From: Streptosporangiaceae bacterium
GTDB lineage: Bacteria > Actinomycetota > Actinomycetes > Streptosporangiales > Streptosporangiaceae
Assembly (NCBI GenBank): GCA_030040475.1
Contig: JASHTQ010000093.1
Span: 1 to 6,701, forward strand
Length of the DNA: 6,701 nucleotides
Reading direction: 5' to 3'
Of this stretch, positions 1 to 5,296 are shown one piece after another (the stretch's first letter is position 1; each line of letters begins with the position of its first letter). Below the pieces are notes generated by a model, which saw only the letters and a list, made by a program, of their open reading frames with translations, was not told the origin of the DNA and did no database searches. The translations under genes were made by a program, and so were the position numbers.

Positions 1-429
1 GTCGTACGCGTCGTCGTTGACCCCCATCACGATCGTGATGTCCTCGTCCTTGGCCGGCGCGGAGATGATGACCTTCCTGGCGCCCGCGTCGATGTGCGCC
101 CGCGCCGCGGGCCCGGTGGTGAACCGGCCGGTGGACTCGATGACCACGTCGACGCCGAGCTCGCGCCACGGCAGCCGCGCGGGCTCCCGCTCCGCCAGGA
201 TCTTGATCAGCGCGTCGCCCGCCCGGATCGTGTCACCGGACACCGACACGTCTACCGGCAGCGTGCCGAGCACGGTGTCGTACTTGAGCAGGTGCGCCAT
301 GGTGGCGATGTCGCCGAGGTCGTTCGCCGCGACGATCTCGATGCCGCGGTCGCCGTCGGCGGCGTTCGCGGCACGCCAGAAGTTACGGCCAATCCGGCCG
401 AACCCGTTGATTCCCACGCGAATAGTCAC
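1..429 (-). CDS. gap: Glyceraldehyde-3-phosphate dehydrogenase, N-terminal part (runs off the window)
   Basis: Cytoplasmic glycolytic enzyme that oxidatively phosphorylates glyceraldehyde-3-phosphate to 1,3-bisphosphoglycerate with NAD. My minus-strand translation gives 143 codons from a GTG at 429. Residues 4-15 hold the Rossmann dinucleotide-binding motif [11 protein letters not shown], residues 36-38 are NDL, HLLKYD follows near 46-51, and IESTGRF sits at 97-103. Residues 120-136 ([17 protein letters not shown]) are highly conserved in type I GAPDH. The catalytic cysteine domain lies beyond base 1, so activity cannot be judged. The start is supported by a GAGGAGA ribosome binding site (bases 439-445) about 9 nt upstream. 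It is divergent from the DGPF/sigma pair, and a dre-like operator lies about 155 nt upstream. The family call is secure. Which gap paralogue this is, if the genome has several, cannot be told. Confidence 0.96.
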   Translation of the reverse strand, partial: MTIRVGINGFGRIGRNFWRAANAADGDRGIEIVAANDLGDIATMAHLLKYDTVLGTLPVDVSVSGDTIRAGDALIKILAEREPARLPWRELGVDVVIESTGRFTTGPAARAHIDAGARKVIISAPAKDEDITIVMGVNDDAYD

Positions 430-582
430 AGTACTGAATCTCCTCGTCGATCCCCGTGATCGCAAGCCGCTCCGAGACTATCGGACACCGCCCCCGGGGA
501 TTACCCGGGAGCCGGTGCCAGACCCGCGCGTCCGGAGCCTGTCGGGGCCCCTGTAACCGGGCAAGGCGTGCACAGACTCCTA

Positions 583-594
583 AGGTCTAGACCA
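583..594 (-). promoter_or_regulatory. DasR-type (dre) operator candidate upstream of gap
   Basis: Bases 584-593 are the perfect palindrome GGTCTAGACC. Read on the minus strand the site is TGGTCTAGACCT, matching 11 of 12 positions of TGGTCTAGACCA, the core of the dre element bound by the GntR/HutC-family regulator DasR in Streptomyces. A TATGGT hexamer (bases 591-596, minus strand) overlaps one half-site and fits an actinobacterial -10 box, so a bound protein would be placed to repress gap. That DasR, rather than another HutC-type regulator, acts here is inference. Confidence 0.55.
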
Positions 595-619
595 TATCAA
601 AGAACAAATATTTATCCGA

Positions 620-642
620 ACGGGCCGTGGTGCGCGGCCCGT
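620..642. promoter_or_regulatory. Inverted repeat just upstream of the ECF42-like promoter
   Basis: ACGGGCCG (620-627) and CGGCCCGT (635-642) form a perfect 8-bp stem with a 7-nt loop. It sits between the A/T-rich patch and the candidate -35 element at 646. It could be an operator, or a terminator-like structure insulating the divergent promoters. No T-tract follows it, and GC-rich DNA gives such stems by chance fairly often. Confidence 0.3.
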
Positions 643-645
643 GCA

Positions 646-673
646 TGTCGATCCGGCCGCGGGCCGTTCGTGT
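646..673 (+). promoter_or_regulatory. Candidate ECF42 sigma-dependent promoter
   Basis: TGTCGA at 646-651 is followed after 17 nt by CGTGT at 669-673. As I recall it, the published ECF42 motif from Streptomyces venezuelae is TGTCGA in the -35 region and CGA/TC in the -10 region, found upstream of DGPF genes. The -35 match is exact and the -10 matches three of four bases. Its position about 60 nt before the DGPF start suggests the sigma factor encoded downstream activates its own operon. Start-site data would settle this. Confidence 0.55.
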
Positions 674-735
674 AGGAGGTGAAAGGCTGGCCCGGTGCCA
701 GCGGGACACAAGCCCAAGGCCAAGGAGGCACGGCA

Positions 736-1092
736 ATGAAGCAGTACCTGCTCAGCGTGTACCACCCCGAGGATGACCACGCCCCGGCGCCGGAGGTCAT
801 GCAGAAGATCTACGGCGATGTGAGCGCGCTGAACACCGAGATCCAGGCGGCGGGGGCATGGGTCTTCGGCGGAGGGCTGTACCCGTCGAGCACCGCCACC
901 GTGGTCCGCCTCAAGGGCGACGAGGTGCTCATCACCGACGGCCCGTTCGCCGAGGGCAAGGAGCACATCGGCGGCTTCTGGGTGATCAAGGTGCCCGACC
1001 TCGACGCCGCGCTGGAGTGGGGCCGCAAGGCCACCCGGGCGTGCCAGGTCCCGGTCGAGGTGCGGCCGTTCCAGGATGAGGCCGAGGACTGA
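736..1092 (+). CDS. DGPF/YCII-domain family protein
   Basis: A 118-residue cytoplasmic protein of the YCII-related (dimeric alpha/beta barrel) superfamily, DGPF type. It begins [13 protein letters not shown], a common opening of the family, and carries the name-giving DGPF motif at residues 68-71 ([19 protein letters not shown]). The length is typical. The ATG at 736 is chosen because AAGGAGG (722-728) lies 7 nt upstream. A longer GTG start at 679 would add 19 low-complexity residues and is disfavoured. The sigma gene begins 2 nt after the stop, so the two are almost certainly co-transcribed and translationally coupled. DGPF proteins are the standard partners of ECF42 sigma factors, but their biochemical role is not established; enzyme or ligand-binding protein are both possible. 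No signal peptide or membrane segment is visible. Confidence 0.92.
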   Translation: MKQYLLSVYHPEDDHAPAPEVMQKIYGDVSALNTEIQAAGAWVFGGGLYPSSTATVVRLKGDEVLITDGPFAEGKEHIGGFWVIKVPDLDAALEWGRKATRACQVPVEVRPFQDEAED

Positions 1093-1094
1093 CC

Positions 1095-2322
1095 GTGCCC
1101 GCGCCCGCGCCCGCCGACGTCGAGCGCGTGTTCCGCGCGGAGTACGGCCGCGCGGTAGCCGTCCTGACCCGCGTCCTGGGCGACATCGACCTCGCCGAGG
1201 ACGCGGTACAGGACGCGTTCGCCGAGGCGGCCAGGCGGTGGCCGTCCGCCGGGCTGCCGCCGAGCCCCGCCGGGTGGATCATCACCACCGCCCGCAACCG
1301 GGCCATCGACCGCCTGCGCCGCGAGGCGGCCCGCGCGGACAAGCACGCCCAGGCCGCGCTGCTGCGCGCCGAGCAACAAGCCCCGCAGGAGGGACCGGTG
1401 CGCGACGAACGGCTGCGGCTCATCTTCACCTGCTGCCACCCGGCGCTCGGCACCGCCGCCCGGGTCGCGCTGACGCTCCGGCTGCTCGGCGGGCTTACCA
1501 CCGCGGAGATCGCGCGGGCGTTCCTCGTCCCGGAGCCGACCATGGCCCAGCGGCTGGTCCGGGCCAAGGGCAAGATCCGTGACGCGGGCATTCCGTACCG
1601 GGTGCCCGGGCCGGCCGAGCTTCCCGGGCGGCTGGCGGGCGTGCTCGCGGTCGTCTACCTCATCTTCAACGAGGGGTACACGGCGAGCTCGGGTGACCGG
1701 CTGACGCGCGCGGACCTGTGCGCCGAGGCGATCAGGCTCGGGCGGGTGCTCGCCGGGCTCATGCCCGACGAGCCCGAGGTGACGGGCCTGCTCGCGCTCA
1801 TGCTGCTGACCGAGTCCAGGCGGGCGGCCCGCACGACCCCGCAGGGCGCCCTGGTGCCGCTGGCCGACCAGGACCGGAGCCGGTGGGACAGCGCGCTCAT
1901 CGCCGAGGGCCAGGCGCTGGTCCGGCGGTGCCTGCGCCGCGGCCAGCCCGGCCGCTACCAGATCCAGGCGGCGATCAGCGCCGTGCACAGCGACGCGCCG
2001 ATCGCCGCCGCCACCGAGTGGGAGCAGATCCTGGCCCTGTATGACCAGCTGCTCGCGATCGCGCCGGGCCCGGTGGCCGCGCTCAACCGCGCGGTCGCGG
2101 TGGCCGAGGTCGAGGGCCCTGACGCGGGGCTAGCCATCGTGGCCGGCCTGACGCCGGACTTGGACAGGTACTACGTATTCCACGCGATCCGCGCCGACCT
2201 GCTGCGCCGCCTGGGCCGTCGCGAGGAGGCGGCCCGGGCCTACGAATCAGCGCTTGCGCTGACCCAGAACGCGGCCGAACGCGCTCACCTGGCCGCGCGC
2301 CTCGCAGACCTGGGGTGCGTAG
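1095..2322 (+). CDS. ECF sigma factor, ECF42 group, with C-terminal extension; stop codon out of frame
   Basis: Alternative RNA polymerase sigma factor. Region 2 spans roughly residues 10-78 ([35 protein letters not shown]). Region 4, the -35-binding helix-turn-helix, spans about 105-162 ([36 protein letters not shown]). The long helical extension from about 168 on ([40 protein letters not shown]) is the TPR-like domain that defines ECF42 and is thought to take over the control role of an anti-sigma factor. The GTG start at 1095 has GAGG (1084-1087) 7 nt upstream, inside the DGPF gene. Family-like sequence ends at LADLG (residue 407, bases 2313-2315). No stop follows in this frame: it stays open to TAG 3633-3635 (846 codons). 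A TAG at 2320-2322 would be in frame if one G of the GGGG run (2312-2315) were absent, giving an ordinary length of 408 residues. The end given here is that TAG. It could be a sequencing error, a real frameshift or a true readthrough product. Confidence 0.88.
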
Positions 2323-2331
2323 GCTTATTTT
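2320..2331 (+). promoter_or_regulatory. Candidate -10 box for a leaderless permease transcript
   Basis: TAGGCT (2320-2325) fits the actinobacterial -10 pattern TANNNT and ends 6 nt before the GTG at 2332, so transcription would begin at the start codon. The surrounding stretch, about 2320-2355, is unusually A/T-rich for this window, and no ribosome binding site precedes the GTG. TATTTT (2326-2331) is an alternative hexamer for a start at GTG 2341. Confidence 0.4.
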
Positions 2332-3635
2332 GTGCTGCTGGTGAACAAAATTCACCACATCGGGCTCGTGCCGCGCGGTGCGCTCGGCCGATCGCGCGTC
2401 GCGCTGTGCGCCGTGTTCGCCGCGCACGGGTTCATCTACGCGAGCTGGGCGGTCCGGGTGCCCGCGGTCAAGCAGCAGACCGGCGCCTCGCCGGCCGCTC
2501 TCGGGCTCGCGCTGCTCGGCCTGTCGGCCGGAGCCGTGGCCACGATGCTGATCGCGGGCGCGCTGTGCCGGAGGTTCGGCAACCGCCCGGTCGCGGTGGT
2601 CTCTTGCGCCCTGCTCTCGGTCACCCTGGTCCTTCCCGCGCTGGCCCGTTCGGCTGTCACCCTCGGGCTGGCCCTTGCCGTGTTCGGCGCCGCGTACGGC
2701 GGGCTCAACGTCGCGATGAACAGCATCGCGGTCGATCTGGTGGCGGCGCTGGACCGGCCGGTGATGCCGAGCTTCCACGCCGCGTGGAGCTTCGGCGGCC
2801 TGGCCGGCGCCGGGATCGGCGGGCTGCTCGCGCCGCACCTTTCTCCGGCCAGGCACCTGCTGCTCGTCGCCCTGGCCGGCCTGCTGGTCACCGCGATCGC
2901 CGGTCGCACCCTGCTGCCGGCCAGCCATCCGGCCGAACGCTCCGCCGAGGCCGGACGTACCGCCGCCGACCGCGCTGGTCCAGCGGGCCCCGCCGCCGAC
3001 CGCGCTGGTCCAGCCGTTACCGCCACCGACCGCGGCGCCCCGTCCGGCCGACCGCCACGGCAGGTTCCGGCCCCGCACCGCAGGCTGGGGACGATCCAGG
3101 CCGTGGGCCTGTTCGGGCTGATCGGCCTGTGCGCCGCCTACGACGAGGGCGCGATCGGCGACTGGGGCGCGCTGCATCTGCGGCAGGACCTGGGCGCGAG
3201 CGCGGGCCTCGCCGCGGCAGGCTACGCGGCCTTCGCGCTCGCCGAGGCGACAGGGCGGCTTTCCGGCACCACGTTGCTCGAGCGCCTCGGCCGCACCCGC
3301 GTGCTGGTGCTTGGCGGCTTCACCGCATGCGTCGGGATGCTCGTCGCCGCGCTGGCCCCCGACGTCTGGCTGGCGCTTGCCGGGTTCGCCGCCACCGGCC
3401 TCGGCCTTGCCAACCTGTTCCCCGCGGCCATTGCGCGGGCGGGCCTGCTCGCCGGCTCCGCCGGTGTCGCCCTCGCCTCGATGCTCGGGTACAGCGGATT
3501 CCTGCTCGGGCCGCCTGCCATCGGTTTCCTGGCCAACGAATTCGGGTTGCGTGTCGGGCTGACCACGCTCTCCTTCCTGGCCCTGGCCGCGGCCGTCATC
3601 GCCTACCTGTCCCGCGACACCGTCAGTATGGTTAG
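2323..3635 (+). other. Open extension of the sigma-factor frame overlapping the permease gene
   Basis: Beyond the usual end of the sigma factor its frame continues without a stop for about 438 codons, to TAG 3633-3635. The predicted residues are overwhelmingly Arg, Ala, Gly and Pro with no recognisable fold, the usual look of an out-of-frame reading of GC-rich coding DNA. The permease frame through the same bases gives clear transmembrane helices. I therefore take this as a by-product of the missing stop, not a protein domain. If translated, it would give an abnormal basic tail and might expose the sigma factor to degradation. Confidence 0.6.
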
Positions 3636-4497
3636 GCCCATGCCCGCAGAAGGCTTTTCCGCGACCACGCCAGACGGATCGATCGAGGGCTCGTTCATCG
3701 GTTCCGGGCCGGCCCTGCTGCTCCTGCACGGCGGTCCCGCCATGACGGACTACATGGACATGCTCGACGGGGAAACCAGCGGCTGGCGGTCGATCCGGTA
3801 CCAGCAGCGGGGACTGCCGCCGTCGGCGGTGGACGGACCGCTCACCGTCGACGGCCACGTCGCCGACGCGATCGCCGTCCTGGACTCGCTGGGGGTCGAC
3901 CGCGCCGTGGTCCTCGGTCATTCCTGGGGCGGCTACCTGGCGCTGAACCTCGCGCGCTCCCATCCCGACCGGGTGGCCGGACTGGTCCTTGTCGATCCGC
4001 TCGGCGTGGTCGGCGATGGCGGCGCCGCCGAGACTGGCAGGCAACTGGGCGAGCGCCTGCTGCCCGCCGTCGCCGAGCAGCACGCGGAGATAGCCGTGCG
4101 CCTGGCCGGCCCGGACCCCACGGACGCCGACATGCTCGCGTCGCTGAGGCTGTACTGGCCGGGGTACTTCGCCGATCCCGCTGCCGCACCACCGCTCCCG
4201 TCCCACATCCGGGTTTCTGTGGCGGGCTACGCCGCGACCTTCGCCTCCGTCGCCCAGCACTTTGCCGACGGCTTCGGCGAGGAGCTGCGCGAGCTGCGGA
4301 TACCCGCCGTCTTCGTCCTCGGGGAGCTCAGCCCCATGCCCGTCAGCCAGGGCCAGCAGACCGCAGCCCTGCTGCCCATCGCCGAGGTGACGGTGGTTCC
4401 CGCCGCCGGCCACCTGCCCTGGCACGAGCAGCCCGGCTGCGTCGCCACCGCGCTGGGCAGGATCCGCGAGCTGGCGGCCATCCCGGACGCGCCCTGA
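2332..4497 (+). CDS. MFS permease fused in frame to an alpha/beta hydrolase
   Basis: A 721-residue open frame with two complete domains. Residues about 20-428 form a major facilitator superfamily permease of the YbjJ-like type: [21 protein letters not shown] in the first helix region, hydrophobic helices throughout, and a long loop (about 195-252) between the two six-helix halves. That loop is Pro/Ala-rich and holds a ten-residue repeat. The last helix ends near AVIAYLSR (421-428). After about eight linker residues an alpha/beta hydrolase begins (about 437-721), with oxyanion-loop HGGP (466-469), nucleophile elbow GHSWGG (Ser531) and the histidine in AAGHLPW (His694). Substrates cannot be predicted; the permease is probably an exporter. 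With 12 helices both ends would be cytoplasmic, so the hydrolase would face the cytosol. The start at GTG 2332 rests on the upstream TANNNT box; GTG 2341 is possible. The fusion may be genuine or two genes whose separating stop was lost, since a TAG one frame off lies at 3633-3635. Confidence 0.85.
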   Translation: MLLVNKIHHIGLVPRGALGRSRVALCAVFAAHGFIYASWAVRVPAVKQQTGASPAALGLALLGLSAGAVATMLIAGALCRRFGNRPVAVVSCALLSVTLVLPALARSAVTLGLALAVFGAAYGGLNVAMNSIAVDLVAALDRPVMPSFHAAWSFGGLAGAGIGGLLAPHLSPARHLLLVALAGLLVTAIAGRTLLPASHPAERSAEAGRTAADRAGPAGPAADRAGPAVTATDRGAPSGRPPRQVPAPHRRLGTIQAVGLFGLIGLCAAYDEGAIGDWGALHLRQDLGASAGLAAAGYAAFALAEATGRLSGTTLLERLGRTRVLVLGGFTACVGMLVAALAPDVWLALAGFAATGLGLANLFPAAIARAGLLAGSAGVALASMLGYSGFLLGPPAIGFLANEFGLRVGLTTLSFLALAAAVIAYLSRDTVSMVRPMPAEGFSATTPDGSIEGSFIGSGPALLLLHGGPAMTDYMDMLDGETSGWRSIRYQQRGLPPSAVDGPLTVDGHVADAIAVLDSLGVDRAVVLGHSWGGYLALNLARSHPDRVAGLVLVDPLGVVGDGGAAETGRQLGERLLPAVAEQHAEIAVRLAGPDPTDADMLASLRLYWPGYFADPAAAPPLPSHIRVSVAGYAATFASVAQHFADGFGEELRELRIPAVFVLGELSPMPVSQGQQTAALLPIAEVTVVPAAGHLPWHEQPGCVATALGRIRELAAIPDAP
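2961..3050 (+). repeat. 30-bp tandem repeat in the permease central loop
   Basis: Three head-to-tail 30-bp units (2961-2990, 2991-3020, 3021-3050). Units 1 and 2 share their first 24 bases exactly, and unit 3 is degenerate. They encode ten-residue repeats, [20 protein letters not shown] and [10 protein letters not shown] (residues 210-239), in the predicted cytoplasmic loop between helices 6 and 7. The unit length is a multiple of three, so copy number could change without breaking the frame. Confidence 0.75.
3627..3639 (+). promoter_or_regulatory. Candidate -10 box for a leaderless hydrolase transcript
   Basis: TATGGT (3627-3632) lies 7 nt upstream of the ATG at 3640, with no Shine-Dalgarno sequence. 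A TAG (3633-3635) between box and ATG is out of the permease frame by one base. Together these suggest the hydrolase was, or still is, expressed from its own start. Confidence 0.35.
3640..4497 (+). CDS. Alpha/beta hydrolase, possible stand-alone product from an internal start
   Basis: The downstream domain of the fused frame read as its own gene from ATG 3640 gives 285 residues, close to the usual length of proline-iminopeptidase-type alpha/beta hydrolases. It opens [13 protein letters not shown], a natural hydrolase N-terminus leading into the first strands. In this numbering the HGGP motif is at 30-33, the nucleophile Ser95 sits in GHSWGG and the histidine is His258. The usual catalytic acid after strand 7 is not seen: the motif reads GELSP with Ser231 where Asp is expected. 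An aspartate after strand 6 (VDPLG, Asp119) could serve instead, as in haloalkane-dehalogenase-like members. The substrate (peptide, ester or lactone) is unknown. Whether this is a separate protein or only the C-terminal half of the fusion cannot be decided from sequence. Confidence 0.5.
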   Translation: MPAEGFSATTPDGSIEGSFIGSGPALLLLHGGPAMTDYMDMLDGETSGWRSIRYQQRGLPPSAVDGPLTVDGHVADAIAVLDSLGVDRAVVLGHSWGGYLALNLARSHPDRVAGLVLVDPLGVVGDGGAAETGRQLGERLLPAVAEQHAEIAVRLAGPDPTDADMLASLRLYWPGYFADPAAAPPLPSHIRVSVAGYAATFASVAQHFADGFGEELRELRIPAVFVLGELSPMPVSQGQQTAALLPIAEVTVVPAAGHLPWHEQPGCVATALGRIRELAAIPDAP

Positions 4498-4509
4498 CCG
4501 GCCCTGCCC

Positions 4510-4522
4510 TATCGTCGGGCGC
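4510..4522 (+). promoter_or_regulatory. Candidate -10 box for a leaderless HIT transcript
   Basis: TATCGT (4510-4515) lies 7 nt before the ATG at 4523, in the 25-nt gap after the hydrolase stop. No ribosome binding site is present. The geometry matches the box before the hydrolase ATG. Confidence 0.4.
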
Positions 4523-5005
4523 ATGACAGCACCCGCCGATTGCTACACCTGTGCCCGCGACACCGATGCTGACCAGGCGCGGCCATGGGAACGCATCGCC
4601 TCGGACAGCCTCTGGCGGGTGGCGCACGCGTTCAACTCCGCGCTGCCCGGCTGGCTTGTCCTGGTGCCGCGCCGGCACGTCACCGCCATCGCCGACCTCA
4701 CCGACGACGAGGCACGCTCCCTCGGCACCTGGCAGGTGCGCCTCTCCCGCGCGCTGCACGAGGTGCTTGGCTGCCAGAAGACCTACGTCGCCCAGTTCGC
4801 CGAGGCGGAGGGCTTCTCGCACGTCCACTTCCACATCGTGCCCCGCCCACCCGACCTGCCCGGGGAGCTACGCGGCCCGCGGATCTTCCAGCTGCTCGGC
4901 GCCGCCGACCGCCCGCTCACCGGCGCGGACCAGATGACCCAGATCGCCGCCGCCCTCGCCGCCCGGCTCGGCCGAGACGAGTACCCGGACACCCAGCGCC
5001 CTTAG
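4523..5005 (+). CDS. HIT-family protein (histidine-triad nucleotide hydrolase/transferase)
   Basis: A 160-residue cytoplasmic protein. The histidine triad HVHFHIVP is at residues 100-107; by homology with Fhit and Hint the middle histidine, His102, is the nucleophile that forms a nucleotidyl intermediate. Family members cleave dinucleoside polyphosphates or nucleoside phosphoramidates; which applies here is unknown. Upstream, LPGWLVLVPRRHVTAIADLTDDE (41-63) is the typical HIT strand and loop preceding the triad. CYTC at residues 7-10 resembles the N-terminal CxxC that contributes to zinc binding in some HIT proteins, but the rest of such a site is not clear. The start is an ATG with no Shine-Dalgarno sequence and a TANNNT box 7 nt upstream. 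It follows the hydrolase by 25 nt on the same strand, so it could be in the same operon or separately expressed. The stop lies in the loop of a hairpin. Confidence 0.92.
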   Translation: MTAPADCYTCARDTDADQARPWERIASDSLWRVAHAFNSALPGWLVLVPRRHVTAIADLTDDEARSLGTWQVRLSRALHEVLGCQKTYVAQFAEAEGFSHVHFHIVPRPPDLPGELRGPRIFQLLGAADRPLTGADQMTQIAAALAARLGRDEYPDTQRP

Positions 5006-5022
5006 CTATGGCTGGCGCTGGG
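4992..5022 (+). terminator. Hairpin over the HIT stop codon, possible terminator
   Basis: CCCAGCGCC (4992-5000) pairs perfectly with GGCGCTGGG (5014-5022), giving a 9-bp GC-rich stem and a 13-nt loop that contains the TAG stop. No T-tract follows, as is common for terminator-like stems in actinobacteria, so termination is inferred and not shown. Confidence 0.4.
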
Positions 5023-5296
5023 CCGACTGGGCCGACTGGACCGCTGGCGCGGTGCCGCGGCGGTGACGGATCCGTTGCCTGTTGGCTGACCAGGGAGAAC
5101 CAGGCCCACCCCGCACCCGCCTATCAGGGCCGGGGGGACACGGACCCCGCCGGATCACAGCCCGCGGCACACGCACCTCACAAGAACCGGCCACCCCAGC
5201 CCCGCAGGCACCCACCCCGTGCGCCGCCTCAGCGAGCCGCCGCTGCGGAATGAAACCCCGGTTTCAGCACCCGGGGAGGTACCTGGTGTTTCGCAG
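5006..5296. other. Non-coding stretch between the HIT gene and the transposase
   Basis: About 290 bases with no credible gene; open frames here are proline/arginine-rich shadows. It holds a 9-bp tandem repeat, TGGGCCGAC twice (5019-5036) with a degenerate third copy to 5045, and C/G-rich stretches. Just after the transposase stop there is a hairpin region at about 5251-5292: GAAACC/GGTTTC and CCCCGG/CCGGGG can pair in alternative ways. That region may be the transposase terminator or part of the element's end. I could not place the element boundary. Confidence 0.5.

Larger units (their letters stand above)
430..735. promoter_or_regulatory. Divergent intergenic control region between gap and the DGPF gene
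   Basis: About 306 bases without a gene. From left to right it holds the gap ribosome binding site (439-445), a CCCGGG/GATTA/CCCGGG hairpin in the gap leader (493-509), a dre-like operator (583-594), an A/T-rich patch that contrasts with the surrounding GC-rich DNA (594-617), an 8-bp-stem hairpin (620-642), a candidate ECF42 promoter (646-673), a small hairpin GCTGGC/CCGGT/GCCAGC (686-702) in the DGPF leader, and the DGPF ribosome binding site (722-728). I see no small gene here. Confidence 0.7.

Noticed and set aside
17..556. Plus-strand open frames over the gap region
   Set aside because: The minus strand encodes clear GAPDH through these bases; the plus frames are low-complexity shadows.
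679..735. Longer GTG start for the DGPF protein
   Set aside because: It adds 19 low-complexity residues and its upstream GGAGG abuts the GTG too closely; ATG 736 has AAGGAGG at ideal spacing and the family N-terminus.
810..1988. 392-codon minus-strand frame opposite the DGPF and sigma genes
   Set aside because: Arg/Gly/Pro-rich with no domain; both plus-strand genes over it have unmistakable motifs.
2083..4524. 813-codon minus-strand frame opposite the permease-hydrolase
   Set aside because: Antisense reading of GC-rich coding DNA; composition is Gly/Arg/Gln-rich and no helices or motifs appear.
5130..5153. CGGGGGG stretch as the left end of the insertion sequence, matching the G-run at 6692-6698 read in reverse
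   Set aside because: Only about seven G-rich bases match and the following bases diverge; too weak for a terminal repeat.
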